A DNA stretch of 64,000 nt. Source: Sympetrum striolatum (taxonomy: Eukaryota > Arthropoda > Insecta > Odonata > Libellulidae). The notes below the pieces were generated by a model. It did not search any database, was not told the DNA's origin, and saw only the letters and a program-made list of their open reading frames with translations. The stretch covers positions 40,370,943-40,434,942 of the forward strand of contig OX388347.1 in the NCBI GenBank assembly GCA_947579665.1. The letters are read 5' to 3'. Numbering within the stretch: position 1 is the stretch's first letter; each line of letters begins with the position of its first letter. Of the stretch, positions 33,621-46,599 are shown piece after piece. Both the position numbers and the translations under genes were made by a program.

Positions 33621-34839
33621 GTGTTTAAAATGTCGGCAATAGTCTTGCTGTAAATACCATCACTGATTTTTCTGTCTGAAACAATCAAATAAGAGAGAAA
33701 TTTCTGTAATGATGCTATAAACATTTGTAATTTTTCTGTTTTTCTCAATTTTTCTCTAAACTATTTAGATGTGACAACTATACCTCATGCTGCGATCTGG
33801 GTTTAGGATCCATGATCGATAAACTGAGGGTGTTTGAGTTTCATCGTTTTCCATCAAAGATTTTTATCTTGTCAGTATTTTTCCCTTGAAGAGAGTTCGA
33901 TTGAGTTTAGGGAAGATTTGGGCCCACAAGTTATGTAGATGTTGACTGTTTTTAAATTTGAGGTATGTGTTTATTCTCTCTCCAAATCTTCATATTAAAG
34001 TCATCGAAAGTTTCAAATTAATTTTCATATTTTTAACTTAAAAGCTTTACATATGAAATATTGTATATTATATTGCATAAAATAAAACACATTGGTAATG
34101 GGGATATGGTACTCGTAATCGAGTCTCAGGAAGAACGCATATATAGTAAAATAAAATGTAGACCATCTGTTTTCACAACTATTTATTTGTATAATATGTG
34201 TGTATTTTATAGATTTTATGAATAGGTCGGGCACTCAATGTTCCAGTTTTGATCTAGTATTTCTCTCGTTCATAAAAACTTCTAATTATTTTCTCGATAT
34301 CACAAGACTTGCATCTAACCTTCCTAAAAATTCTCCTAAATTATGTTCTAAAATACATATGAATACTGAACACGTACCCATGTAAATAGAGTGTTTAAAA
34401 GACACATTTAATGGATGTATCACAATACGTTTTATTGCGGATGTAGTGTACGCTTAAAAGTTTGAAGCTTGTTTATCGATTACGAATTCAGCGAGCGAAA
34501 TTCACTCAGCATTTTATATTCTGCAATTTTAAACAGGCGATATTGATCGTTATTGAGCGACGAGTACAGAGGAGACTTTATCTTGAACAATGACAGTGTA
34601 ATCTTTCGATGAATAAATTTCTTCGCTATTAGAACCTTTTTTGAAATTCGTGTAATAAATACAAGTGGATCAGCACTACTAAGCTGAAAGAATCAGATGA
34701 AACACCAATACAAAAACCAATTTATAAACTCAAAGTCGATCCGGAAGCATCCTTCGAACGTCGAAGAGAGAGTTGCAAACTAATTTAAGGACATAATTGG
34801 AAAGATACATCGAAATTGGAACTTGGGTTTATATTTACG
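33621..34839. other. AT-rich non-coding, no gene seen
   Basis: The part up to about 33,990 is upstream of the hammerhead-like motif in element orientation and could belong to the same retroelement, but no reverse-transcriptase or GIY-YIG motif is visible. The rest has no supported feature. Confidence 0.35.
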
Positions 34840-35340
34840 ATTAATTCGTTTCGTTTTTGATGCTCCTTTACCATCGCCGGATTCGCAACAACTCCGACGC
34901 GTAAATTCGTCGATTAATCTACCAATAACGCGTATATTAGTGGCGGGAGGGAATAAATATCCTCCGGCGGCGTTTACCTGCATCACGGAGGGCATTTTTT
35001 ATCCCCTTTTCTGCCGTCCTCTGGGGATTTATAATTCTGACGGTTGGCGTCGAAGATCCACCAAGCGTTTAGACGGATAAAATTTTCATCCCCAGTCGAA
35101 CGGGCCGATCGAATGGAATCCATCCACATTACGGGGGGAGCATAAGGAAAGCGCCATGCTGCAGAAAACAAGCGTGGGAACACGGCGCGGCACTTCGGAC
35201 GGAAGTTTGGATTGATAAAACGATACGGGGAAGACCAAATCACACGTGGATGATAAATGGATTGGACCGGCGCGATATGCTAATGTCATTAGAGTCGGAA
35301 GTAATTTAATAAATTGATTCCGCGGAGGCGTTAGAGAGAG
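34840..35340. promoter_or_regulatory. CpG-rich island with homeodomain/POU-like sites
   Basis: This is the densest CpG island of the window outside the GC repeats (CTCCGACGCGTAAATTCGTC; GGAACACGGCGCGGCACTTC). It carries TAAT-core sites (CGTCGATTAATCTACC near 34,907) and an ATGCTAAT octamer-like site (35,277-35,284). Frames on both strands are open only briefly. It looks like a conserved developmental enhancer or an unmethylated island. The right edge passes into a long purine tract. Function is inferred. Confidence 0.35.
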
Positions 35341-35775
35341 AGAGGAGATTGGGTCCGCCATTTCGCGCAGGGTTTTAAGTGCAACTGGGAGCGGAGAAAG
35401 AAACAGAATTGCACGAGGAGATTGAGTGATAGGGAAGGAGTGGGATTGGGGAGATGGAAATTGAAGTGGCATAGCGATAGCGCGTGAGAGCCACGGATGA
35501 TTGAGGGAGGGGACATTGAGAGGAAGATGTAAATGGAAGGAGTAAGAGATAGCCACAGCGGGAGAGATGAGTGATAGATGGATCGGGGAGGAAAATAGAG
35601 GGAGGAAACTGGATGGAGATAGATGGCGGTAAAGATAACATGGTGGAGCGGTAAAGGGGAACGTAAACGTCTTTATCAGGGGAGGATCGAGACCGTAAAG
35701 TCTCACCTTAAAGAAAACAGGTGATGGATAGGTTTCCAGGGGAAAGAGAGGAAGATGGGATGCAGTTTGAGTGGC
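35330..35775. other. Long purine-rich tract
   Basis: Almost continuous G/A on + (GAGAGAGAGAGGAGATTGGG; GGGGAGGAAAATAGAGGGAG). The 206-codon minus-strand frame across it is Pro/Ser/Leu/Phe-rich, overlaps two other long minus frames, and is an artefact of the strand composition rather than a protein. Confidence 0.6.
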
Positions 35776-36769
35776 GTTACCTTTTTGAGAGCTTGTTTGG
35801 GTTGATTGGAGAAGGAAAGTGCAACTTTAGATAGTAGATAGGGAATTGAGAGAAAAAAAGCGAAAGTTTTATTTGAAGTATAGGTATGTATCCTAAGTTC
35901 AAAGCGATGCTTACACATAGAGAAAGGTAGATCAAAGTGATTGAAATACTATATATTTCAGGCAATGCACTTTCATGGATTTATTCAGTTGAATATATAA
36001 AATCCATAAATTTGCAATATAAGAACTAGTACATGATTATCAAAAAGAGAATTATTACTAAGAATATGGATGTTGAAAAGGATTGTTCGTATATTGAAAT
36101 TGTAAAATTTTATTTGAAACTTAGTCCATTTATTTGATTTTTAGGGTTTCGATGTATGCTCAAAAGGACTAATACCGACTCAAAATATTGAGGATAACTT
36201 CATTGTTCATTTTTAGCTTTAATTTCTATGTGTAACTCTCACAACATGTAGCCTAAGATGCATTTTATAAATATGTGTGTAGATTCACTTTAGGAATATT
36301 GCACTCAATTTCAGTACATCGAACTTTGGTTAAGTGACTTTACACTTGGTGATTGTAGTCCCTTTTATAATAACTATTATATCATTATAGATTTCAAACT
36401 ATGATTAAGCAACATATAAGCAAGATACTGTAGGGTTCAGTCCTCCATTTACTTATCTCCTACTCGTTTACCTCGCGATTTGGGGTATGATATTTACATG
36501 TGTCAAATTAGCAGCCATGCTTTTATTGCAATTTTCACGTAAGAAAAATTGTAGGTATCAATAATAATAATGATAGTAGGTAATAATAATAATAAGTAAT
36601 ATATTTAACCATGCAGGTTTAATATGCTGTATATGCAAAGGTAGTAAGTTTAAGAAAGAAACTTCGAATGAATGGTATAGGCTCCGCGTTATCGATGGCT
36701 TAACTTCAATTTGTGGTGAAAGGAGACGCTTAAAGAGCATATAACGAGCGGTAATGATTGCAAAAAAGG
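35776..36769. other. AT-rich non-coding; (AAT)n microsatellite at ~36,558-36,600
   Basis: An imperfect AAT/ATA repeat (AATAATAATAATGATAG, AATAATAATAATAAG). Nothing else is seen. Confidence 0.5.
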
Positions 36770-37440
36770 AAATATAAAGAAAAAAAAGACAGTGAGAGAG
36801 AGGTAATATATTTCAGCCGCTGAAGAGAGGGTGATTGGAAAGAGCCGGGAGATAACCCCGACGTCATAAAGCAGAGAAGAAGATAGAAAGATCCGCTAAT
36901 GTAAAACGGTAAAGATAGAAGAAGTGAAAAAAATCAGTGGGGAGGGAGACTCTTAATTTAGGAGTGATAATTCGATATCGACGAATGAATGGAAGAGATA
37001 TCGGCGCGAAGAGAAAGGGAAAAGGGTTTTTTCCCTTCGCGAAACCTTTAGGACGGAGAAGGGATGAATGGTAACACTTGCAGGCGTAGCTTGAGAAGAG
37101 GTGGGGACACTTTTTCCTTACTTACGCCTGCCTTTAGTTCCAGCGCCAAATGTTCGCACGGCGAAAGGGATTTTCTGTAGATAAGGGAGGGTTTTTGGGT
37201 AGGGATAACCCCCTCCCCTTATAGGGTTAGGAAGGTTTAGCAGGGGACGGACGGTGATGAGAAAAAAGGGCCAAGGCGAAGAGGGGAGGAATTTTATCTT
37301 TTCAAATGCAATCACGCTCCTGGGCGTGGAAAATTTGACGACTTTGTGGTTTTGCAAAGCAATGCATTGAGGACGAAATTTCGACTGCGCTAGCTCGGTG
37401 AGTTTTTCCGCACTTTAATTCTATTGTTCGCCGAGAGGAA
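36770..37440. other. Purine-rich tract with CpG-containing segments
   Basis: G/A-rich on + (GTGAGAGAGAGGTAATATAT; GGGGAGGGAGACTCTTAATT) with CpG-containing parts (GATATCGACGAATGAATGG; CGGTGAGTTTTTCCGCAC). No coding content is recognised. Confidence 0.4.
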
Positions 37441-39959
37441 GGAAAATGCAACAACTCGTTCGCTTGGAATCGTTCTGTAACACGTACCATCGCGCCTTAA
37501 AGAGGGGGATTAAATTTGTGAAGCACTTAACGAAGTGTATCTCTGTACCTTTTTTCCTGACTAATGGATATGTTTATAAACTCCCTGTTCATTGGATTAA
37601 ATGTTTCTGGTTTCGCTCTTGTAAGAATGGTAGTGTAATGGTTATTTTAATGAAGAATATAATGGTAACATTAGGATTGTAAAGAAATACGTAGTGAGGA
37701 ATAGTGCAGATAAGAACATGGAAAGGTACAGATCAGTTCCTTCGATTCTGAGTTAAAACGTCCAAAAGGAGCACTCGGTTATAAAAATATAACTTTTTTG
37801 GAGCTATTTCCTCTATTTTTAATGATTATGATGGATGATTGTAAAAGACTTTTAGTCGTTAGCGTGTATTTTAAATGTCTTCAGAGGATTATATACATTT
37901 TTAAAGAAGGTGATGGGATATATCTAGCTAATGTAGACGTTCTCTTTTTCATATTATATTCGTGGTTTGGGAAGGTGATCATTTTTAACGGTATAATAAT
38001 TATAGTACGTATCTATTTACTTAAATTTCTGTAAATTTTTGTTGCTACACCACCAGTTCCTATACTCAACAGATGGAAGATGAAAATAATTCTATTATTT
38101 TGGAATTAATTTAAACCATCTCGATAGGATGCATCTATTCCTTTAATCGTTCCATATCTAAGTTTATTGGATCTATTTAATTTATATTTTCATCATTATT
38201 GTCAGAGTTGTTTTGTATCTTATTGATTAAATCCTATACTAATTTTTAGATTTGGAAATGTTAAGGTAAAAAGAAGGCTAATTACTGCGTAGGAAACTTT
38301 AAAATGACAAACTTTTCCATAAATTATGTTTGTAAGCTTCACATCATGTGAGAATATGCGAGTTGCAATATGTAATGCGGCTGAGGTGCAGAATAGCTTC
38401 CTTAGTATGAAAGATATGTCATGCATTACCAATTCCATTCCTTGAACTGTGGCTAGCGAGTCAGCTCTCTGAGGAATGCCAGGAAACTAACACAAAATGT
38501 TTGCCTTGACGTAGGGAAGAATTTTCTGCAACGAATACATAGTTGCTTGAATTCTACGCACCATTGAAAATCGAAGGTGAGAGATTCAGAAGAAGGAATA
38601 TCATTACAAAATTCAAGAAAATTTAAATTTCAATATGTAGTTTTGAAAAATAATCAACCACATTTTGCAAATTTAACGATCCAGGTCATACGCAAGGCGC
38701 CGGAATAGTAAAATAGAGTAAACTAAAATCTTAACACTAAGGCGCATTTGGTAAAAGTTTAACATCCTTTTAATTTAATACGTATCTCAATTAGGTCGGC
38801 TGTTCCGTAAATCACTCATGCCATGATATTACTGCTTTTCTGTTTCTTCACTCTCAAAGCACAAATTAGGATATATTGAAAGGTTTAAAGAGAATTAAAA
38901 GGTTACTGAAAAGCTAATACTTTAATTTAATTGAACTATGAGGAGTTTAGAGTAATTCGTAATTAGCTGCATTTGATGAACATGAATAATACCTTCTAAA
39001 TGGAGTGCAAACACAGAACAGGAAGCGGATAGTAAGAGAGCAATTTATGATTAGTGGATTAATGTAGACAGTAAAGAATAGTGACCTGGATGACAGAAGT
39101 TTTATGCTCATAGATAGCTGAATCATAGAGAGCGGGTAGGTTAAAGTAGAACAACTGAAAGTGTATGTAACGAATGTGGATTCTAATGGGAGAGGATAAC
39201 TGAGAAAATATTAGCTACATACGGTAGTTGTGAATGTAGATATGTGCATACATTATCTGTGGACCAAAGCAGAGTATACATAGATGCATGCATTTATGAT
39301 TGTTTGCATTTGTTTGGGAGGTGAACTTTGGTACGGAAGGAAGGCTATGATCGGAAAGTAAAAGAGAAAATGCAGTTAAAAGAATATTTCAGCTTACGTA
39401 ACGAACTAGGGATTGTGCGAATGATTTATTTTTAATTGCATGTATTTGTGTATATATTGGTGGCTTCACGTCTCCTGAACCGCCTAGTTTATTATTCTTA
39501 TCGCAAATTGTAATGTTCATGAAATGCATAGACAATTCCGCAATTGGTTCTTAGTACATGTAAAAAAGGGTAACCGTGATGTAATATAGTATAATACCAT
39601 GAAAATATATCTAAGGGAATGGAGTTTAATCTGATAATATTGAAAAATGACTTAGTTTCCTTAACTGAGAAGGAATTGAACAACTAAATATTTTGTTTTT
39701 AAATACATGCAAGATGTATCGTAAATATATTACTCTAGATTTTGGTAGGGTCATGTGACTTGAAATATCTTCTTCATTATTCTTACCATAATTAAATTAT
39801 GTTCATGAAATGTTAAGAAACTTCCGAATTTAGTTCTTAATAATAATGGTTTATTTTAATATCTTATAATGATTATATTCTATTCTATAATGATTTCTTC
39901 CGTAAAATGATAGTATTTTATTATAAAAATTACGGATTAATATTCGAATGTTCCATATT
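37441..39959. other. AT-rich non-coding; short direct repeat pair
   Basis: Two related segments of about 50 bp, near 39,511-39,560 and 39,796-39,845, share ATGTTCATGAAATG and GTTCTTA in the same order. Otherwise no feature. Confidence 0.4.
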
Positions 39960-40450
39960 TAAGACGAACAAAGAAGACATTTCCTCCCACGCAGCTTCAA
40001 TAATTTGTAGCCTTCACGCTTTTTCCTCCATTACCTTTTTTACTTTATATCTCTCCGAACCGTGGAGGCACGTTCGGCAATTAGTCTTCGAAAATAGATC
40101 TTACGTGTTTTCTATATCCATCCGGACGAAGGCGCTTAAGCCGAAAGCTTGAATTATTTTTCCGTTCCAGTCTTCGCGGAGGCATACTTTAGCCAGTAAT
40201 TGTCAGCTTTGCTTTCCCTAAGCCATGTAGCCCCGCCATACGGCGAATTCCGTTTAATTGGGCCATCGTTTAATGGGGGCAGATGCTTATTTGGGGCAAA
40301 TCTTGAGCAGCGAAACCAAATCGAGGAAATTACCCGCGTTTCATTCGTTTATTTGGGGCGAGGTGCAGGATTGCCGGAAAAGTGCTAAGCCGCGATGCTT
40401 TAAGCGTCTCGGAGCGTGGATTTTATCAATTTGATCGCTGAAAAGGGAGC
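39960..40450. promoter_or_regulatory. CpG-containing island, candidate regulatory element
   Basis: Locally raised GC/CpG (CATCCGGACGAAGGCGCTTA; CCCGCCATACGGCGAATTCC; AGCCGCGATGCTTTAAGCGT) with AATTA/TTAATT motifs and no supported frame. It resembles the island at 34,840-35,340. Confidence 0.25.
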
Positions 40451-40714
40451 GTAGAGTACTTTTGATATGCTATATTATGCGGAGAAGTGAAAATTAGTCA
40501 TAGGAAATGATATTCTTTTCATAATAGTCATGTAGCACACCTTTTTAGAATGACGAATTCCTACCTGTTGAGAACTTGTATCGTGTAGAATAAGTAGGCA
40601 GTTATGATAGAGCGACTTTTTCGTTATTTGAGCATAATAGTTGTTTGAACCAAAGAATTACATAATATAGTGTACTAAAAGAATCCAAAGACCCTAAATG
40701 TCGTTGTTTCTTAG

Positions 40715-40870
40715 CAATTTTTATTTATTTATTCTTTAGTACTGCAGTTAGGCACCGGGCCAGGTGGTAGTCATTTCTGTGGGGGGAGGGAAAAATAAAA
40801 TATTCTGCCTGGTATTCACCCTAGTCAGGAGGAAATCTCCCCAAAACCTCCCGAAGGCAGTAATTATCAG
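40715..40870 (-). repeat. Retroelement 3' end with (ATAA)n tail
   Basis: Read on the minus strand, a GC-richer body (CCTTCGGGAGGTTTTGGGGA ... GGCCCGGTGCCTAACTGCAG) runs into AAAGAATAAATAAATAAAAA. A GC-richer body ending in an A-rich or ATAA tail is typical of SINE and LINE 3' ends. No tRNA-like head is visible. Confidence 0.4.
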
Positions 40871-43121
40871 AGATTTATGCCAGATAAAACTTTCAATAAA
40901 TTCATATGGAAAAAATACGATAATTTCAACCCATTGATGATTCTAGTCACCTAATTACATTCAATTTCATTTCCTAAAATTCCACTTGTATACTACTCGC
41001 TCTACAAAGAGTTCTAATTAATAAAATCAATTCGACTAATGCTCAAATTTACAAGCTTGTAGTTTTTTTACAATTCTTATGCAGCATTTGCTTTAAAGAT
41101 GCAATAAATATTAGTTTTATCTTAATTGATATACGAAGAAGTTTTACTACTACAAACTTAGGTTTTTTCATCTACTCTTTCCAATCTTACTCTGTATATC
41201 TGTTTACGTATATAGAATTCATATTTTTTATTAATACCATTGACGAGAGGTTGGATTAATGAAGAGACTTGCAGAGTGCAATTGAAGGCATTATAGACCT
41301 TCTTCGTAATAGTTCCCAAAAAACAAAATGTGGAGAGGAAAGTTTTGAGGAACAAATTCTAGCAAGAGGAAAGCAAAAATAAGCTTGATGAGCATTAATA
41401 GCAGAAGCCCAACTGGATATCAAATGCATATTAGGAAACTCTAAGTGGCACCATTGTTCACGATCACAGATTGGAACGTCACGGATGAACGAAACACTAT
41501 AAATCGTTCGCATACCAAATGAGGGATCGAATCGAATGGAACTGTAGCTAATTTATGCGTTCTGCTTTGGAAACGAATGCAAATCTTCCCATATTGAATC
41601 TAAGCAATCCGATTGTCAATAGCGTTTAAAACTCGGTGTCGGCGTGAAGAAGGCCGTAATTGAGGGGCATTCCCCCAGACGTTGAGGCATAAGAATCCTT
41701 CGGAATAAATAAATTGGTAACAGATGGAGGAGTTATGGAGGGAATCAGAAAATATCAGATGCCTCATTAACTAATGAGGGCAGAATTCGAAATAAACACA
41801 AATGAAAAATTTTCCCCAATTTGTTTAAGTCTAATTATTTCGTATCTCAGTTTATATTTCCAATTAGTGAATGAAATTACTCTCAGATAGGTTTATCTTA
41901 TGATGCTGCCGAAGAAATATCTTTATAGCATTCTTAAGATGACACGTAATGTATATATATATATATTTACCTTATTTCTACGATATTTCTACCTTATCTT
42001 TCGGAATTACTTAAGTTGGTAGCTTATAATATGGAAGTATTTCTTAACCGCTGAAAGAAGGATCAGTATTAATATTTTGATAGCAAAGTTTCTCTTTGCT
42101 GATATTCTGAACTTGTAACGTGTTTCTGTATCATCTGGAAGATCTTAGTAAGTTATAAAATTTATGGAGTTCAGAATGATTATAAAGTATTCGAGTCATG
42201 CATTTAGCAAGGTATAGGGAATTCGACGTTTCGATCCCAATATTTTGCCTCTGCTGTTTCGCTGCTACTTATTAAAATCTATTAAAATACTACTACTCTA
42301 AATTGTAGAATGCTGGGTATTTTTTCATTCGTTCACATATTTTATTGGGATTTTAAAATATTAGTATAGAACAAGATTTACTATTGACGATATCGTGGAT
42401 GTGGAGATTGTTTAAAAGCGGAAGGGCCTATTCCTTTGTTGGATGGGGTTGGGCTGAGTTTGGGTCGAAGAAAAGTAAATTTTAGATTGCTAAAAACTAC
42501 TTGGAATCATCTGTAAATTCTATATTGAACTATATTTGCGGATAAAATAATAAAAACTAATACACGCAGCGAAATGGTGGTGATGAATTATCCTAGTTAG
42601 GTGTCGGTACAAAATTACCAACATAGAAGAAATTATGGACTGACCAACCGAATGAGTGTATTTAAGGTTATACTTTAATCACTCTGGTTTTTTCTCACTG
42701 TTCCAGTAGTGCATGTTAATTATACCTGAAATAAGATCTGATAAGGATAAAGTACAGCCTCCATATACTCTAATTTTACATTAGAAGCGGGAAGTTGAAA
42801 TTATTTTACCACTATAATACTCATTATTTATTATTTATAGATTAATAATAGACAGGAACTTATGAATTTTGTATTATGAAATCCGCATCACTCTGACTTC
42901 CATTGATTATGAATGAAGACACCACAAAAATCTCGTAAACCCTTTCATCTTGCTCTATGTACAAAAAGAGATAGGAAGGAAAGTTATTTTAAGGAAATAA
43001 AGTTAAGAAAGTTACACAAGTTTGGAAAATCAAAACAAAGTTCCACTAAGAGTTTAATATATTAACTAAAGTGGTACATAATCTTTATTTTATCATTCGT
43101 ATTTCATTTTCCTCTTTGCAG
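40871..43121. other. AT-rich non-coding; (TA)n at ~41,953-41,967
   Basis: A short TA run and otherwise unremarkable DNA. A slightly CpG-richer patch lies at 41,620-41,700. No gene seen. Confidence 0.4.
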
Positions 43122-43224
43122 GAATTTGCGGAAGATATTTTCTCTCTAAAAGTTCAGAGGGAATGACTAGAACCCGGAAATAAGAATTATTCAATCTAGG
43201 AGATCTGAAATTGTGAAAGATCCA
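43122..43224 (+). other. Candidate exon with strong splice-like borders
   Basis: The preceding acceptor TTTCATTTTCCTCTTTGCAG ends at 43,121 and the donor CCA/GTAAGA follows at 43,225. The 103-bp interior has stops in every frame (the longest opens for about 20 codons), so it could only be an untranslated or non-coding-RNA exon. Both borders are close to consensus, but such pairs also arise by chance in 64 kb. Confidence 0.2.
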
Positions 43225-44454
43225 GTAAGATGGAGGGATTCATAATACAAAATTTCTTCGAAATGAAGAAGTTGGAGATAGGAAAACATGTAGAGAGATA
43301 TCTTTGATATTTACTTGGAAAACTTATCAGATCAGACATTCTAGGAAAGTGGAAGGAATTAGGTGAATATTGGCAATCTAGAGAGGTTTATAGAAAGCGA
43401 GATTAATTCTGCGAGAGTTCGATATGAAATTTGAAACTTTATTACAAATTTTTTAAAGATTAATAATGAAAAAGATATTGATATAAAATTTTAACATGTG
43501 CATATTAATTCAGCCAAGACAATAGAAACAACACCTCAGCGTAAGCAAAATATATGTTACTTATATCTTTAAGAAGGATGAGTAAATTAATTTGTTGAAT
43601 AAAAATCAATAATCTTATGATATACTTATACTTATATTAATATTAAATTCAATCTGTATCCCATTGAGCCAATTACTTGAAGATGAGTAAACATACGAAT
43701 AGAAGCCTATCCTTTGTTCATTTTACGTTGTTTTTTGAAAGGAATGGTTATTGGTGTAAATTTGTTTAACTTTTCAATGTTACGGCCGGTATATCATTAA
43801 AAGAGATTTCTTTGTCATCACAACATAATAAGGTTGTCTCTTTAAAAAACTTCTGAAAGATTCGGAAAACATTTTAGTGTAAATAAGAACCTTAAGTGAT
43901 GTATATTAAAGTAAATTAAAGATGTATAGAATGTATTATCTATTGATCCATATCGGTATACTGCAATGTTATAATATTAGCATTTTTCATAAATTAAAAT
44001 GCTTCGAATAATTTCGACTTCTTGAGTTCCCTTGATGGTAATTATACTTAACAGAAAAAAAGGGGTTGGGTTGGGTTGGTTCTTCATAGTTTTCAGAAGT
44101 AAAAATAGTAAAATTCTTCCCAAAATTACGAAATATAACCTACGAAGTAAAATTGATATATTCTGGCGAGTTAAGTAGATGCTTTGTAATTTATAGTGTT
44201 TTATTTTAAATGCAGAATAGAATTAAATATAAGTTCATTTTATGTTTTAAATGCAATATCACTCACCTACTGAAAAAATTGGTTACACTATCATATATTT
44301 CTTGTAATTAATATTTCATCTGCTTTATTAAATTAAATGGCTTGTATCTAGAAGTTTGATGAAAAGGTCACTTAAATAGTCTCCTCGGAATAGTTTCTTC
44401 TTAGAAACGCAAATCTTCTTCGAAGCACTTTGTTTATAACATCTTCACAATTGA
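43225..44454. other. AT-rich non-coding; TTGGG micro-repeat at ~44,062-44,080
   Basis: Contains GGGGTTGGGTTGGGTTGG only. No gene seen. Confidence 0.4.
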
Positions 44455-44900
44455 AGCGGATGTAGAGAGAGATAGAAAAAGAAAGGGACGGAGGAGAAAG
44501 GAGAGCTTGCTCTAAGTGGAGAGATGTAAGGATCGGAACGTCCTGTTTATGTCATGAGAAGGATGAGAGAAATGGAAGAAGGGCTTAATTTCGGAAGACG
44601 TAAAGAGGGGTGGAGTGGAAGATGTGTTTCAGAGTGGTGCAAGATAAAGCAGAAAAGGGGAGCTTGAAGAGGATGTGGAATGAAAAGAGAGAACGAAAGG
44701 GATAGAGATAACGCTGATGGGGTTAAAAGCGATTTAATTCGTTTAGACGACCATGAGCCGAGGAATAGTAGGACGAATTGTGAAAGGTGGCATAAAAGAA
44801 TGGGAAATGAAGTGAGCTGACGAAAGAAAAAGCGGTGCGCAAAAATGTGTCAAAGGATTCCAGGGGGAGAAAGAATCGGGTCACCGTCGCGGCAGCAACA
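44455..44900. other. Purine-rich tract
   Basis: G/A-rich on + over about 440 bp (GAAAGGGACGGAGGAGAAAG; AAGCAGAAAAGGGGAGCTTG). No coding content. Confidence 0.5.
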
Positions 44901-45099
44901 CCGTATATAGGATTTGGGGAGGTTTTTTTTAAAGGAGATGTTAATGCTCGCCATACTGATGCAGTCCAGGGGAAAGAAACCTTAAAGTAGAAAATGAGAA
45001 GATGCGGTGATTAATTACACGTAAGACTTTTTTAAAAACTCTCGTTATGGTCATAGCTTATCGGATTTACGGTTTAAAAATCCCTGTCGGAATTTTAAT

Positions 45100-45600
45100 T
45101 AGAGAAGAGACACTTGGAGACGATATATAGACCGTGCCGGGGTTGTTTTAAGACGCAATGGTTTCGCGGAGAACGGCCTCACTTTACGAAGCTCTTTAAA
45201 ACCTCCTCCTTTTTGCTATAGTGTTTTTCACAGCGCCCTTTAGATAAGAACGGGGAGAAGAGTGTGGACGGAAGGAATTAATTGCGCGGTACGTACACGA
45301 ACGTCCTATTTTGATATCCCGCTCGTCGCAATGATATCTCGCAGAGCATTGAATTTGCGGCGAATGAAAACGAATTTCTGTGATATTTACGATGCAAACT
45401 GCCCGTCGAAATAAAAGAATCATGGGTCCTGCGGAAGTCGGGCTCATCATTAATTCGCCGCACGCGTGCGCTATGCGGAAAGGCCCGAATTTATATCTTC
45501 TGTGCATCAATTTTTTGCCTTTATTTCCCCGCGTCCGTAATGAGTTAAAATTTCCCCTCCTCTCCATATTTCGATCCATCGTTTGTTGAAGATGTAATTT
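45100..45600. promoter_or_regulatory. CpG-containing island, candidate regulatory element
   Basis: CpG-rich for the window (GAACGGGGAGAAGAGTGTGG; TAATTCGCCGCACGCGTGCG; TTCCCCGCGTCCGTAATGAG) with AATTAATTGCG-type motifs. The long minus frame 45,196-45,780 overlaps other frames and runs into the 14-bp minisatellite, so it is not accepted as a gene. Confidence 0.25.
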
Positions 45601-45680
45601 GTGTAATGATCCGTTTTTACAGCGAATTACCATCATGTTGTGATAACTCAATGCCAAGGTATGGCTTGTACGAAATCTAG

Positions 45681-45764
45681 AGTGAAATATTGATAGTAAA
45701 ATATCAATAGTGAAATATCGATAGTGAAATATTGATAGCGAAATATCGGTAGTGAAATATTGAC
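45681..45764 (+). repeat. 14-bp minisatellite, six copies
   Basis: Six consecutive units of AGTGAAATATTGAT with substitutions (AGTAAAATATCAAT, AGTGAAATATCGAT, AGCGAAATATCGGT and others). Related but spaced motifs (GTGAAATATTGATAGCGATG; GTGAAATTTCGATTATGAAA) continue at about 46,055-46,270, suggesting an older, larger array interrupted by other sequence. Confidence 0.9.
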
Positions 45765-45969
45765 GGAAAATAATAATCATTATAGAAAATTTCGTTAGCG
45801 TATTTCAATTATACTTCTAAATAAGGTCAAAAAAGCCTATATCTAGATTGAAAGAGCAGCTTGTTCATATTATAACTACAAAAAACTTTATTAATTAGAT
45901 AGATAGCTGAAACGGCCTAAAAGCTGACATAGGAGCATTTGACATTGAGTGGGTCGAAGTTAAAATCAT

Positions 45970-45983
45970 ATGTATGTATGTAT

Positions 45984-46021
<38 letters not shown>

Positions 46022-46022
46022 G
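45970..46022 (+). repeat. Compound microsatellite (TATG)n-(CA)n-(TA)n
   Basis: TATGTATGTATG, then about 12 CA units, then about 8 TA units, ending near 46,022. Confidence 0.9.
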
Positions 46023-46259
46023 CATGAATTAGAAACTTCCTACAGGAGGATATATTGATTGTGAAATATTGATAGCGATGTACGTTAATGGTAGATAAAA
46101 TTCAATAGTGAAATATCAATTCTGAAATATCGATAATGAGATACCAATATTGAGAATACAGAGAATTTAAATAAAATTATAAAACTTCGGTAATGAAATT
46201 TTGATAGAGAATTTTCCATTATGATGTATCGATTGTGAAATTTCGATTATGAAATATTG

Positions 46260-46540
46260 ATGCCGCGATATCGATCAATCACTCCAGCCTCCGAAACAGG
46301 CGAAATTATTTATCGGCAATGAAACGCTTTATGGCCGCTTGATTTCTGAGCGAGGCTCTCGTCGATGTATGGATTATCCAGATTGCAACTACCATAATCG
46401 ATTAATCGCCTCCGATCCCGAAAGCGGTCGGAATTGTTTATCGCGTTACCTATTTCCCGTCAATTTACGTTTTCCGAAACTTAAGCAGCAGCGCCGCATT
46501 CGCCTTGCTCGGGAGCGCCTCAATTAAAGAAATGCGAAGA
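46260..46540. promoter_or_regulatory. CpG-containing island
   Basis: Dense CpG and TAAT/CGATTAATCG motifs (CATAATCGATTAATCGCC; CCCGAAAGCGGTCGGAATTG; TTTATCGCGTTACC). No accepted coding frame. A candidate enhancer or conserved non-coding element by composition only. Confidence 0.25.
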
Positions 46541-46599
46541 GATAAAAGGGTAAAAGGAAGGCAAAGAAGAGGAGGCCTCTTGGAATGTGTCGAGTCTCA

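Noticed and set aside
35086..35706. 206-codon minus-strand open frame, the longest after the LINE
   Set aside because: Lies across a purine tract; the Pro/Ser/Leu/Phe-rich product and several overlapping long frames on the same strand show it is a compositional artefact.
44062..44080. Telomeric repeat
   Set aside because: The TTGGG unit is not the insect TTAGG repeat and is only three units long.
45196..45780. 194-codon minus-strand frame
   Set aside because: Its N-terminal part is the translated 14-bp minisatellite (ISLSIFHYRYFTIDIL) and the rest shows no domain.
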